A stretch of 64,000 nt of DNA, from assembly GCA_025642075.2 (NCBI GenBank), contig JAODUO010000476.1, forward strand, positions 263,501 to 327,500, given 5' to 3'. Of this stretch, positions 1-15,300 are shown in pieces. Source of the stretch: Ridgeia piscesae (Eukaryota > Annelida > Polychaeta > Sabellida > Siboglinidae). The notes below the pieces were generated by a model, which was not told the DNA's origin, did no database searches, and saw nothing but the letters and a program-made list of their open reading frames with translations. How positions within the stretch are numbered: the stretch's first letter is position 1; each line of letters starts with the position of its first letter. The position numbers were made by a program, and so were the translations under genes.

Positions 1-251
1 GGCAACCAACCTTGTTATATTTTAAGTGTTTGTTGACTATTTTAATATATTATTTTTTCTGAATAAAAATTCAATAAAAATGATGAAAGTAATGTTTGTT
101 TTTCCTAGCCACCATAACTATATCATTAACACAATTTTTAGCCACATTACAATGGTACTGTTGTTGGGTGAATATTTTGCGTTGGGCTTGAAACCAGTAG
201 AAATGTTTTCATAAATACCAGTTGGTGTTTAAGAGACACTACCATTTTCAG

Positions 252-333
252 GATCGTAAAGCCAAAATGGAGATTCAGATTCGTCATTGGAAGAGCGAGA
301 TCAGCCAGGACTTTTTGACTTTCGGTGGCACAG
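252..333 (+). CDS. CATSPERB: CATSPERB-like exon 1 of window
   Basis: Acceptor ttttcag and donor cacag/gtattt frame 82 nt, phase 0 to 1, reading DRKAKMEIQIRHWKSEISQD and then FLTFGGT. It is the first exon I can support; the real start codon and signal peptide must be upstream. A short (tta)n run begins a few bases inside the following intron. Confidence 0.55.
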
Positions 334-3021
334 GTATTTATTATTATTATTTTGCGCTTTAGCATTGCAGACACAAATAGCTAAATCACATCTGTTTTGC
401 TTGTGCCATTCCATATCTCGACCGCAGTGGTGAGTATAATTGGGCAAATAAATAAGTAAATGATAAAAATTATTATTATAAAATAAAATTAGTATTCTTA
501 AATGTTCAATATATGTTCAAAACTTTGTTAAATCTATACTTAAAAAGTCCAAGTAATAAAATAAAATAAGCTAAAATACACAGCAGTTAATGTCAACGAA
601 TTCTCACTGTGTTCTCATCATATTGAGAGGTCCCTTTCCAACTGTTGCCACAGGTCATGGTTGAGTGCTCACAGAGGATCAATGTTGTATACTTACCAAC
701 AATATAATTATGTTCTTCCTGAGGTGCCATACCATCACTGTTGCCCCATCTGGTCTATCATCTTGACATGGTTTTACATTTGATATTTCCCATAAATTAG
801 ACATAACACCAACATTCATAGAAAGTATGAAAATGTTCATTACTTTGGTAGTTAAGATGTGCAAATGTGAAGCATTGGCATATGGAAATTGCTTAGCTAA
901 CATACTTATTTCAAACATCACCCACTGGATCTAAGACGTTTTTTTTATTTAGTATTATCTTGCACATTTTGTAAATGTTTCATATTATGTCTTCTAGCGT
1001 CACAATATAACTGTTTGAATGTGATGTTACTTGTGTTGTCACACGGGTGAAGTGGTGGAACTGTAAGAGTAGGACTGTTTGAATGTGATGTTACTTGTGT
1101 TGTCACACGGGTGAAGTGGTGGAACTGTAACAGTAGGACTGTTTGAATGTGATGTTACGTGTGTTGTCACACGGGTGAAGTGGTGGAACTGTAACAGTAG
1201 GACTGTTTGAATGTGATGTTACTTGTGTTGTCACACGGGTGAAGTGGTGGAACTGTAACAGTAGGACTGTTTGAATGTGATGTTACTTGTGTTGTCACAC
1301 GGGTGAAGTGGTGGAACTGTAACAGTAGGACTGTTTGAATGTGATGTTACTTGTGTTGTCACACGGGTGAAGTGGTGGAACTGTAACAGTAGAACTGTTT
1401 GAATGTGATGTTACGTGTGTTGTCACACGGGTGAAGTGGTGGAACTGTAACAGTAGAACTGTTTGAATGTGATGTTACGTGTGTTGTCACACGGGTGAAG
1501 TGGTGGAACTGTAACAGTAGAACTGTTTGAATGTGATGTTACTTGTGTTGTCACACGGTGAAGTGGTGGAACTGTAACAGTAGAACTGTTTGAATGTGAT
1601 GTTACTTGTGTTGTCACACGAGTGAAGTGGTGGAACTGTAACAGTAGAACTGTTTGAATGTGATGTTACTTGTGTTGTCACACGGGTGAAGTGGTGGAAC
1701 TGTAACAGTAGAACTGTTTGAATGTGATGTTACTTGTGTTGTCACACGGGTGAAGTGGTGGAACTGTAACAGTAGGACTGTTTGAATGTGATGTTACTTG
1801 TGTTGTCACACGGGTGAAGTGGTGGAACTGTAACAGTAGGACTGTTTGAATGTGATGTTACTTGTGTTGTCACACGGGTGAAGTGGTGGAACTGTAACAG
1901 TAGAACTGTTTGAATGTGATGTTACTTGTGTTGTCACACGGGTGAAGTGGTGGAACTGTAACAGTAGGACTGTTTGAATGTGATGTTACTGTGTTGTCAC
2001 ACGGGTGAAGTGGTGGAACTGTAACAGTAGAACTGTTTGAATGTGATGTTACTGTGTTGTCACACGGGTGAAGTGGTGGAACTGTAACAGTAGAACTGTT
2101 TGAATGTGATGTTACTTGTGTTAAAGTCAACACGTGGTAAAGTGGTGAATGTCATGGACGTTGATGTATGTTATCTTGTTACTGTCACATGTGAAGTTGG
2201 ATGTCACCACAGGTAGATGTTTGTAATGTATGTTACAATTGATGTTGTAGTAATGGTGGAATCAACAGTAGAACTGTTTGAAGGTGATGTTACTTGTGTT
2301 GTCACACGGGTGAAGTGGTGGAACTGTAACAGTAGAACTGTTTGAATGTGATGTTACTTGTGTTGTCACACGGGTGAAGTGGTGGAACTGTAACAGTAGA
2401 ACTGTTTGAATGTGATGTTACATGTGTTGTCACACGGGTGAAGTGGTGGAACTGTAACAGTAGAACTGTTTGAATGTGATGTTACGTGTTACATCAGTGA
2501 AGGGCTGTAGTTTGAACTTGTTTCAGACGCCCTGGCTAAAGAACCGTGGAAGGTGACAGTGTCTATGGACGTTGGTAATGTTATCTATCGCTCTAACTTC
2601 ACATTGTTGGATGTCACCACAGGTACATTCATTGTAATAATAATAATACAATTTATTTGTATAATGCTAGAATCAATAGTATTGCTCTCAGGCACTTTAC
2701 ATAAATGTAAATATAGTAGCTAAAATTGGACGATAAATTATTATTAAAATAGATAGAAGGCTACTGTATCTGTATAGCTTGCTGACTCCCACCCTCTCTA
2801 TCTCCCCACCTTTTATTTCACTCCTACCCTCTCTCCTGTTGTCACCTTCTCTTTCACTCCGACCTACCCTCTACCTCCACATTCCCTTTCGCTTCCAGTT
2901 CCACCCTCTCTCTTTCCACATTCTCATTCATTCCACCCTCTCTTACTCTCTTCCCACCATCTCCACCCTTTCTCCTCTCACTTCCCCATCTGTCTGTCTC
3001 TGTCTCTGTCTCTGTCTCTGA

Positions 3022-3063
<42 letters not shown>

Positions 3064-3249
3064 CATCTGTCTCTCACTCTCTATCACTCTCTCACTCTCT
3101 CTCTCCCCCTCTCTCTCTCCCTCTCTCTCTCCCTCTCTCTCCCTCTCTCTCTCCCTCTCCTCTCCCTCTCTCTCTCACTCCCTCTCCCTCCCTCCCTCCC
3201 TCTCCCTCTCGCTCCCTCTTGCTCACTCTTGCTCGCTCTCGCTCTCTCT

Positions 3250-3324
<75 letters not shown>

Positions 3325-6300
3325 CGCTCGCTCGCTCGCTTTCATTACCCTATTCCTCATTTTCAGCACCATCTTCTCTCCCCACCTTTTTCCGCTCAGT
3401 TACAACCCTCTTCCCATTTATCACCACCTTTCTGACTCTCTGTCTGTCTCACTAAGTCTCACGTCTCCCATTTCTTGCTCCACATTGTCTTTCCTCCTGC
3501 CTCCCCCTCACCCCCTCCCCTCGTTACTTCCCACCCTCCCTCGATCCCTCCCCTTTCCCCCAACCCTCAGTCATCTCCCACCATCCTTTCTGTGCTTCAT
3601 CCAACCCTCTCATCCCAATTCTCCTGCCTCCCCCTTGCCCTACCCCCTCTTCCTTCCCTCATTCCTTTGATCGCACCCCTCCCTTTCCTCTCTTCCCCTC
3701 CCTCCTTCCTATGCCCCCGCTTGTCACTTCACCTCTTTAAACTAGTACCATGTTGGTGTTTCCCTCCAGAGCCTCTCATGCGCCCCGTCCTGTCACCCCA
3801 CCACCTGGAGAGGTCACCAGTCACCAGTGATGTGGAGGACATTGTCATTGCCCAGAGCCCATGTGCTCCCAACGTTGCCGTGGTGTCACTGAAGAGGCCT
3901 CCGTCTGCTGGTGAGGGAAATAATACAGACTAGGGGGTTTGTATTGACAGACTAGGGGGTTTGTATTGACATATTAGGGGGTTTGTATTGACAGACTAGG
4001 GAGTTTGTATTGACAAACTAGGGGGTTTATATTGGGGAACTAATTTTGTTTCATGCTGTTTTGATGTGAATTTAAAAAATGCCCCATGTAGTATTTTGTG
4101 AACATTTAACAAGTCTTACATTTTATATAAAACCCTATAATTCAGGTAGTTACATTTGCAGATAATAATCAGTGTGGAATAATAATATGTTACGTAGCAT
4201 CATATGTAGCTACATTTCTGTAACAGTTAAATGTTTGGATAATGTAAAAACCAGAAACAACTAGACTTTGTAACATTTTACTTAAAAAATCACATTCTCA
4301 GGTAATTGTTATAAGAGACATGAAAACCTTCAGACTTCTGAAGACTTCAGATCCTGTGAACTCAACTGTCAGCCCAATTAAGTTATGACAACAATGTCAT
4401 GAAGAATAACTGTCTTGCAAAGGTGTCATAAACTCAAGATTTATCCATCTAACTATCCTGAGCTGTTCTAATAAGTTGATTAAAGCTGAGCCCAGTCCAT
4501 TCTTTGATATAATAAATCCATGACTTGCTGGTCTCTCTTTCTTGACCCATACGTTCCCCCTACAGGATGGTGTTAGCCAAGCTCCCCTTCCAGCTGATCA
4601 CATGACCAAATCACTGCAACTTTCTTCTTTTTACGTAATTTATAGCTAAGGTAAATGCACTACAAGCATGATCACACTCTTGGGCTGTTTAGCAATATAT
4701 TCTGTTCATTAATTAAGCACCACCTTGATTCTGGCATAAGTTATTTAACTAAACTTGGCATGATTTGATAAGATGTTCTCGGTGGCTACCTTTGCTGCTG
4801 CATACTGCCTGGTCCACTGACACAGATGGATTCATACACCGTCATTTATGTGAGTCAGTGCTCCTGCTGGGCTTAATGAGTCAGAATCATGGCTAGTTTG
4901 CTGTATATGACAAGTCAGATGTTTGTTTGTACCAGAGCTTTGTATTAAGCCAATCATTCAAAATAACATATATACATAATAGAATACTATATACAAATAT
5001 AATTCAAAACATTTGACTACCAGCAAAGGTGAGGAGAACCAACAACTCGCAGGTGGAAGAACCCTGCAACTAAATCCTTATGCAGAAGGGGAAAGCGTCA
5101 TAGCGCCCGAAAACCCCTTTATGTATACAGTAATCCCTAAAATTATCAAACACAGGATTATCACATGAAACATCGCATGGTACATCCTTGATCTTCATCA
5201 ACCATCAATGATGTAATTTAACACCAAACATAATTGAATCCCCCAGGTGTAGAAGGGGTAGATTGGTGGGAACAAAAGATTAGTATACAATCTAATCACA
5301 ATTAAAGCAGGATATAGTAATATATTTCAATTAATAAAACCGTTCAATAATACAAGCAACAAGTGTTCTACCTCTTTCACGTGCTGATTTCGAAGTGGGA
5401 CGCTGTAATGGCGCGAAGCCCTACTTATACCATATAATCACGTGATTTACTTTAAGGTAACACTCGAAATTTGGAGTCAGTCACACTGCCCACATAAAGG
5501 TCATTTGATGTACATAATGTTGTATTTCTACAGACATCTACGTAGGGGTGACGTTGGAAGCGTTTGCACCTGAGTCTGTCGAGTGGTACGCGTTGGCTGC
5601 ATCAACCCTTTGTTCAGAAGCAGGACAGAGTAAGTGCATGTAGACACACTGTAACCTCTTCATTCCCATTGACACACAACACAGAAACCATCTCCAGTCA
5701 TGTCAGTCTGCAACTTGCATAATTACCGGGGGTAGTAGTCTTGCCACAACTGAGGTCTTCTAAATGTTTCCTTAATTATCTCTGTATTGTGATTTTGCTG
5801 GCATAATGTACAGCCAGTTAATTATTATTTAAATTGAATAGTAATTATAGGTTGACACGACCAGTCATGTTTACTGAGTGGCAGCTTTCCAGTCACCTAC
5901 CGGGAATACCAGTGCCTGACTCCTACATTACCAAGTTGCCTAAATTTACCAATTGTATATTGGAGATGAACTTACCTGTTCACAACAGATGTTTACCAGC
6001 TGCATGAGGTGATTGGAATGCAGCATTAGTACTGTCTCCTGGACATGTGACAGTTGTTTACTTTCACTATCATGCTATGCATCTTTAGGTTGTTTATTGT
6101 TTTTTTATGCAGAATCAAAATAAACTTACTTTTTTCCTTATAGACTGCAGCTCTCTGAAGGTCCTCGACATTGCACTGACCAACTATAGGATTCTCATAC
6201 TCACGGACCATGGTCTATTCTACAGTAACGAGACTCACAAAGCAAAACCTCGATCAGTGCTAGCCTTTCATGTGATGTGGAAGACAGCAGCATGTGACAT

Positions 6301-9300
6301 AATTGAGGTAGACATATATGTAGTTACCTTTCTGTTCTTGTACATTTGTTGCTAATCTGTCATCAACATCTTCATTGTGCAGTCATAGTATCCCATGATT
6401 GGGCAAAGGCCTGAGCAGGCTTTTCCCACCTCTGCCTATGTTGCGCTGTCCTCTGCTGGATGGTGTCCTTCCAGTACTTATCTAGTTCATCTTTCCATCA
6501 TCTTGCTGGTCTCCTACATATCATTTCCCTTTGTAAGGTTTCCAGGTGAATCATGAGGTGATGTGTATCGGTTATCTTGTATTTTACCGACATTCCCTGC
6601 CATGATCCACTTTCATCTTCTGACTTGTTCAATCATGTCTTTGACCTTCGTTTTTTCTCTTACCCAGATGTTTGTTTTTCTTATGATCTGGTATGTGATG
6701 TTTAGCATACTTCTGTGTTTGTGTGGCAACCAACTTTTTCTTTACATAGTTGGTGAATTCCCATGTTTTCACGCTGAACACTATTTTACTAATAATATAA
6801 TTCCTGTGTGTTTATATAGAAAAGACAAATCGCCCGCATATACTATAACAAACTCAGTCTTGAGAAAATGGAATTGATATTTGTGTATGCGTACAGCAGT
6901 TGTTTGACGAGCAGTATGTATTTACAAGAAAATGAATAACTCAGTGTAAATAATTACCCAGGGTACTCATTTCTGAGATTAACCAATGGAACGTTGCAAT
7001 CATAAAACACGGCTATGTCAGAGCTCAACTCAACAAAAAATTTATTTCATACTTTAGTCATTATTGCACATGTGTCAGCCATACACAACCACTAGAACTG
7101 TACTTATTTCACTTTCAGAGTGGCAGGCTGACATTTTCGGGAATCTGCCAAGGCCAACATAATGATGTGCTTCGAGGTAAGGTCCTTAAACATTGGCTAC
7201 TGCATCAGCAGGGCTTTATGCAGGACAAAATTATTACCAGTCACACATGTTTTGGTGGACACATGGATGTTAACTGTTAAGCCAGTTTACAAACTTTAAA
7301 TGTGTCTGATGATTTAAAATGGACTACAAACACACATGTGACACCATTATTTTACACTCACTTTTTTGCTCCTTCATTTTTTAGCCGTCAACCACCCGTT
7401 CACCCATATTCCTACCTGTCCACAATGGTTTTACCTGTCCATGTGATGGGTGGACGGGTCTCTGCATAAAGCTATGTGCATAAGCCATGCAAGAAGCAGT
7501 CATGTTTATCCTCATCACCACCATCATACACTTCATGGTTGTTCTCCTCTTGCTGTCTCTGTCATCAGGGGTGAGGTAGCCATGGTTACTGTCATCTTTT
7601 CTTCATCCTTTCTTTCTTCTCCTTACCTTTCTCTTACTATAGCCTCTATTAACAGTCTCCAACTCCTATCTTTTGCTGCTGTCCTCCATTCTCCTCCCAC
7701 TCTTTCCAGATCTCTCTTAACACAGTCCTCGGCCTTCCTTGCCTCCGTTTCCCCTCCTCTTTCTGGGCATCTGCTCTCTGCCATTTTTCCATCTCGCATT
7801 CTTTCCACATGTCTGGCCCATTTCAGTCTACTTCTCACCAGTTTCCTTCACTCCAAACTCCACTCTCTGTTGACCCTGTCTTCTCCTACCCGCTCTCTTC
7901 ACTCCACACTTCGTCTTATCCAGTTGTTTTTGCAAACTTGCACTCTCTCCTATTGTTTCTCCCAGTTAGTGCCATCGTTTCTATGCCATCAGCATCATGG
8001 TTGCCACAATCTGTTATTGCCACGATCTATTCATTTCTCACTCAACCTTCTTCTCCCAGTTTTATCTCCTTTGTAAGGCAATTTTAACCAACAATTTTTT
8101 GTTCAAAGATTGTAACAGGTCGATATTTTATGGAGCAAATGTATTGATGATCTTTTATATAGGCTAATACTAGTATGTGAACATGAAATAATAAGGTGTA
8201 TGCTTGTATAAATATACTCCTGAAATTTATGTACTTACAACATATCTTGGGGTCAATCAATATTATGGTTATTATGGTTCTGTCTTCGGGCACATACAGA
8301 ATCTGCTAGCCAACAATCTGTTGTTTTGTCTGGGCAGTTGGGATGATGAGTGTTTTATTTATATACTTTTACATCAGCAGTTAAGCTTTATTACATTGCT
8401 GGTCTGCAAAGACAGTTTAACTTGCCTGAGTTGCCTCTGAACCATGTCTTTGTTGAAGATTGACACAAAGATTTTAACGGAATTGCAAATTATCAAATAT
8501 GAATTTTGACAGACTGTTTACAAATCACGATAAAGGCATTTACAAACAAAACAATTTTGCATGCTGTTCAATGTTATCACATAATTGGTTGGTTTTGTTT
8601 TATTTAAATTTTCGTGATGTATATTAATTTCAGTTGTCTCAATTAAGGTAATTGTTTGTGTTTTGGATTTATTTGATTGTAATGTCAGTATATAAATGTG
8701 ATTTACCGATAATGGTTTGCCTACCATCCAGAGGACGTGGGATGTGTTGCCTATCACTGTGTGAACAAGGTTCGTATTAACTCACTTTTACTAACACTTA
8801 AATTGGCCCATTTTTATGTCTGAAATATCATAACAATAATTGTTCTTAACGGATTTGTTTCTTTTTTGTTATTCAGCAGCTAACACGTGGCTATATTTGT
8901 CTCACCAGTTGTAGGATATGCAGTCACTTTAATCCTCATCGAGGTGCCAGATCAAATGTTTGTTTTATATATTTTGGTTGAAGTTCAGGTAGTACAACCC
9001 AACATTTTAATATGTGATAGATAGTGTAATTTAATTATAATAAAGAATTCCATTTAGCAATAACATGTTACATATAATTCATATTTCTTATGACAGGTAT
9101 TAGCAATGATTTATGCCACTGACGATTTTTAGTGGTCACGCCTAGGATTAAAGTACAGGTATAGTCTTTACTGTGTAATCTGATATTACAGTAAACTGAA
9201 TCAAACAGTTCCCTTTAAATGGTCAGCTTGTCCTGTTGCAATCAAATAATTAAAATATGACTTTTTGAATGTAGTCATTGCTATATGTTCAATATCCCAT

Positions 9301-12300
9301 GTAGACTAGTACAGTTAGCAGTACTTTTAAATAGTTATAAATTGTGTTATCTTCATTTGTTTCTGTCAAGTCAGATTTAATGTTTCATCCATACATATAA
9401 ATCGTTGACAAGAAGTATGGTTTGCAATAAATAGAACTGTTCTCCATTCAAAAATATTCCACATATATACATGTGCATATAGCTGGAAGATGTCAGTCAA
9501 ATTGTTCGACTATGTTTACAATGGTTGTTAGGAAACCTTTGGTGCGTTCAGTGGAAACAATATTACATCTTGGACACCAGTGAAAGGAGTTGAGAACAAA
9601 GCCACTCTCTCATCCATAGCACACAACTATCACATGGACACACTTAACATTCTCTACACCCGACAGGTACAGTTGATATATCTAATATTATGTCAGTCTG
9701 ACTATGGTGTATATATATATAATATGTGTGTATGTATGTGTGTATATATGCACGTGTGTGTGTGCATGCGTGTATGTGTGAGTGTGTGTGAGTGTAAGAA
9801 CTATATCTCTGATGTTTGTTCTGATCTTCATCATGGATAGTTTACATCTTGGGTGCACATTTTTCAGGGATCTATTTACCACCCCATTACAAGGATCTGT
9901 ATAATACTTATAGCTATAACCCAATTCTGTGCTAATTAAAAAGAGTCCATCATTTCCCTTACCCAGAAGTAACGTAGTAATTTGTAGCAGGAAGTCAGCT
10001 GTGTTGAACGTAGCAAGATAGGACTTCGTTGAACATCAGAAGGTTAGCTCAGCCCGACTCAGTAATATAACTGCCAATGAAGCTTGACTTATAACTAGAT
10101 GTTTTGTTTAGCATTTTATCCTGTTTCAGGTTGGAAACTTTTAAACTGCAAACATTGTTACAGGCTCATGTAACTAAACACAAGTTGTGCATGCAGTGTA
10201 TCATCAGCATATGTATTAGTATTGAGAAACCTGATATTAACAAATAAATAAAGACACCTAAGAACAAAGAACATCCACCCTCCATTTGACGAGGTAGTAT
10301 AGGGAGTGTATACAGTTGATTCAGTGCAAAGTATGCATAAGTTATATGTAATGATCTCTCATGCAATGATGTACTAACCACATATTTTAACTCCATTCAT
10401 GCATGTCTTCTTTAGCAAAGTGGTGTCACATGACATTGGTCAGGTGACACACCCATTAACTCGCATCTCCTTCAATGTAGATTTCTCTCTGGATGATGAC
10501 AATCTCCTTTTATCTTCCTCCTGTGCCTAATTCTACTGCCTATATTCTCGTCATGATCTGTAATGTTAATGTACTTCTGTGAGACTGTTGGCCAGTCTTC
10601 AATTTGTGGTTGGTGACAATTAAAAATGTAGATGTTCTTTCATTCTTGAGTCAGATGCTCTAACTATTTTTCTCAGTTGTAAGTTTTTGGTAAACTACTG
10701 CTGTGTCATTCACAGAGTGGAGCTGCTCTTCTAAAAGTGATACAGCTGAAACGTGGAGTGATGGCCAATTATTCCTTCCCCCCGTTTGAGTTTCCTGTTG
10801 AAGCAGCCATCACTGGTTTGACTATCCACCCAATTTCATGCTTATATTATGCCTATGGCAAACAGGTATGTCACAGATATAAATGATCACGTTAAATATT
10901 TTCATACATAAGACCGTGTATTTCATGCACAAGTTATAGTTAAATAAATTCATTTACTGTAGCTTGAATGAAGACCTCTAATTGTCAAAACCTAGTTCTC
11001 TATTGTACCCAGAAAGTATATACAAGGGACTCCTCTACAATATGTTCACCAACCACTCATAATCAACCAATGGATAAAATTGACATTTATGGCTCATGTG
11101 GTGACATTTTCTGATAGCTACACATGATACTTGTCATTTTAAAACAGTCTATTTGCTATTCATTAGGTTGTACAATGTTATGTAAAATTGCCCAGTTAGT
11201 GGCTTTTGACAACATATCCTACTGGGTTTGTATGAGTGTCAAATAGAATAAGAATGCGTTCCATTAAAATGTGATGGGATTAAAGGGTTAACTGTGGTAA
11301 AAGTACCAGTGTGAGACTTAATTGTGCGTGTGTTGTAGTTGTGGTTGTCCGAAGACGGAGGTAACTGGTTTGACATGATATATCACATCCGGAGTGAAAC
11401 TATCAAGAGAGTTGCAGTCGGGTTCACAGATGGCATTATTGTGGCTCAACAAGCCAACCAGACAACTGAGCTTCTTTTTAGCAAGGCTGGTTTGTGTCGC
11501 TTTCTTCATCTAGGCATGCGTTGATGGAAAAAGTTGAATTTACATTTTTGAATATTTCAAATTGAATAAAGTAAGGATATCTTTGAAGGTAGGTAAGTTT
11601 TCACTGGCATTGAATGGATATAGTTTTGTTTAGTAGCTTGCTAGATGGTGACATGCAGTTCCCATGAAGCCTAGCAGATTTGGTTTTGGGTAGGTGTATT
11701 TCATAGATGGATATATTGCAACGGTTGATTGTGACATGATGTTATAGGTTGATTAACCTATGAGATATTGTCCAAGGATCAATACAAATTTCCTGTTAGA
11801 TCTATATATGTCAATGAACATGGCATAGACAGCTTGGTCAGCTGTTTTCTGTGAATAACTATACTGTAATGATTGCATGCTTTTGAATACCAGAAAAAAT
11901 CAGATGTACAGAAACATAAAATTAAAATACAACAAATGATTATTTTCATAGAGTTTGGGGTGTCCAAAACCCATATGGTGTCTGAATATGTGCAGTCATT
12001 GTAGTGGTGGGGTTCCCCGGTTAAAGATTATTTGAGCGACAGCCATTACAATGTAATTAAGTTACACTTACAACAGGAAATTGCAGCTGGATGACAGTCT
12101 GAATGCTCTAATAAAGACTGTAGATATTTGGATTCGTAAAATAATGTAATTTTCAAATGCCCGAAAACATTAAGTGCAGAAAAATACCCTTTGTGTAATT
12201 TGTAACAGGAAGTCTACTGTCTAGAATGTGGAAAAATTAAACATCAGGCTATTGTGGTTAACTCTGCTTGCTCTGCTTTATTGCCAAACAGCTTTGTTTT

Positions 12301-15300
12301 GAAACTGGATGCTTTTGCTTACCATTGTTCCAAGCGTAATAAAATAACTAAACACACATTGGCAGGCAGTACACTTTCTTGTTGTTGTCATAAGAACGTA
12401 ACTGAAACGTAAATGAAAAAATTAAAACATAGTAGTTGGCTGTAAGTTATTGGTGAATAGTATGTTTGTGGTGATACTTGTCACCTAGAAGTGACTGTTG
12501 ACACAGGTGTGACTCGGGCAGCTCCATTTTCTGTGACGGGGGTCTCCAAGTGTACCGTGTTTATTGATAGCTTCAGTCACATCTACTGTCTCATGACAAA
12601 CCAGGAGTTGACAGCAGTGAAGCTAGATGTCAACCGTCTCATCAAGGTAGCAAAAAGCATCTATATTAGGAAACAGTTCTAATGTGATCCTGCAAAGCTA
12701 ATGTAATATTAAAAAAACAAATTAATACGAATATAGTATTTTTGATATAGCTCATACTTGAAAATGTCATCTAGAGTTCATGCATTTGTTGTTTGGGTAA
12801 GCTCACTACACTTTTTTTCAGGATAGTTCATGTGAATGAATCATTGAACCATCTGTTCATGAATGTTCATGATGACCAATATACAGGCTTTGGAGTGAAT
12901 CACAATAACAAATCTTTTGCAGGAGTACAAAGCACGATCAGATCATCCACTTGCCATACAAATGTTCTCACAGCTAGATGTCACTTTTTACGAATTCTCA
13001 AGAAACACGACTGCCGAATCCTTCTTTTACAACAGCCACATTGGAAAACAAATATCTCAAAGGTAAAAAAGCTTGACGAGTCAGGGGGAGAGAGAGAGGG
13101 GGGGGGGAGAAAGAGGAGAGAGAGGGTAAGATTTGGAGGGAATCGGGAAGAGAGAACAAAAGATGGAGTCGGCGAGAGAGAAGAGAGCGTAGAATAGTGA
13201 TAAAAGGAAGGGGAGCAGCAGGATGGAGAGAAGGGAAGGGAAGCAGGAGGATGGAGCAAACAGGCAGCGAAGCAGGAGGATGGAGTGAAGGGGTAGAGAA
13301 GCAGGAGGATGGAGAGAAGGGGAGGGGAAGCAGGAGGATGGAGAGAAGGGGAAGGGAAGCAGGAGGATGGAGTGAAGGGGAAGAGAAGCAGGAGGATGGA
13401 GAGAAGGGGAAGGGAAGCATAAGGATGGAGAGAAGGGGAAGGGAAATAGGAGGATATGCAAAGGGGAAGGGAAGCAGGAGGATGGAGAGAAGGGGAAGGG
13501 AAGCAGGAGGATGGAGCAAAGGGGAAGGGAAGCAGGAGGATGGAGAGAAGGGGAGCAGCAGGATGGAGAGAAGGGGAAGGGAAGCAGGAGGATGGAGCAA
13601 AGGGGAAGGGAAGCAGGAGGATGGAGAGAAGGGGAGCAGCAGGATGGAGAGAAGGGGAAGGGAAGCAGGAGGATGGAGCAAAGGGGAAGGGAAGCAGGAG
13701 GATGGAGATAATCTGAGCATAAGGGAGGTAGAAGGGAAGGGGAGCAAGACGAGGGAGGGAGCAGCAGAACAAGAGGATGGATACAGTCGGAAAAGGGAGA
13801 CAGATGGGTGGGTGAGTAACAGGATGAACATGGGGTGAGGGGAGTAAGAGGTGGTATATAGTATAGAAAGCAAGAGGAGGGAAGGAGAGGGGAAGGGATT
13901 CTTTCTTGTATCCATTGGGAGGGAGAACAGTTAAGAGGAAGGAGAGAGAGGAGGGATGGAGAGAGGTAGAGATGAGAGTGGGAAGATTGTGGGAGAGGGA
14001 TAGATTGGGAAGGAAGAGAAGCCTTCCATAATTTTATATCACAACCAGTTGTCATAGTGAGAAGGGAACTGTTTTAGGGGTGGCGAGTCATCAATCATTA
14101 AACATGTGAACTTTGCCCCTGACTGCGGTGGATTCCTTGCATGCGTGGATGTAAAGCTCGTTCAGCCTTACCGCTTGGAGGACATCAGTGATAGTCCTGC
14201 CCTTGTTTGCACCATTGGTAGGTACGAAATTAAACTATTCAGTATGCCTGTTAAGGATGGTACGAATGTGGAATTTCTTTTGAAATTTTAAGTTGAATCA
14301 AATGTCATAAAAATTTCAAATACAAATCGAATACGAATATTCAGTCGTTTCAACTTTGATTAGAATACTGAACAGTGTCGAGGTGTTTTGCCGGGACGCG
14401 GCGTCATCCCGGGGCCATGGGCACAAATCTGTGTCAGAGTCGTACACATGGGCATCGTGACCATATGCAGCGATCTTTTTGTTTACTTTCTGACATAAGC
14501 ATGAAAATGACTTATAGCCGCCAACCTTATCCTCACATATCTTATATACATGTACCTGAAGGAAAATATTTGAGCGATATTTGTTTATATAACGAATCGA
14601 ATTGAATAGCGGGAAAAAGTTTGAATATTCACAATTTTTAATACTAATCAAATATTCGTCCCATCCTTAATGCCTATATGAGTTTGTGTATGTGTGTGTG
14701 CAGCGTGTTGGGTGTGTATGTGGTGGGTACATGTAGTTTGAACAGCTGCATGCAACATTCCACATAAATTGTAGTATGGAATTTTTTAATTTATTGATAT
14801 CACCATAATGATAACCATATATACCCACAAACTTTGGATATATTCAGGAATTTTATCTCGTGCTTAACACTATTGCCATATATGACCACATGCTAGCTTA
14901 ATCTTGCAATAGGATTTAAATTTTAATATCACCATAAACATAACATTCTCAACGAATATTATTGTTTGACTATTGTGAATGCTTAATCGTGCATATTCAT
15001 GGCTACAGATATAATGCATGCAGGGTTAAGCATTTGCAATGTTGCTATGGCAACAACTCTTCTGTCCCTCTGGGGCACACAGCAGCTGCAGTTACTCCAC
15101 TGATGTCACACAAAATTGTTTTTTGACATCAAATAACCATGTTTAAGCAAGTTTAATGACAAGAGTTTGTAATGAACATACTTAATATTTAGCAAATTAC
15201 TTAAGTATTTTTGATACTGAACACACATCTGATTTGTTGATCATTAAAACCATACCATGTTTTAATATGACATCATATTCTTGTTTTTGCGTAGAAATGT

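Noticed and set aside
3475..3933. 152-aa ORF including exon 3
   Set aside because: Only its last third is exon 3; the rest is the pyrimidine-rich intron read through.
8879..8970. Possible extra CATSPERB-like exon (QLTRGYICLTSC)
   Set aside because: No donor keeps the phase needed by exons 7 and 8, which already join cleanly.
12981..14055. Ser/Leu/Pro-rich minus-strand ORFs of 263-324 aa and Gly/Arg/Met plus-strand ORFs
   Set aside because: Compositional ORFs of the purine-rich minisatellite.
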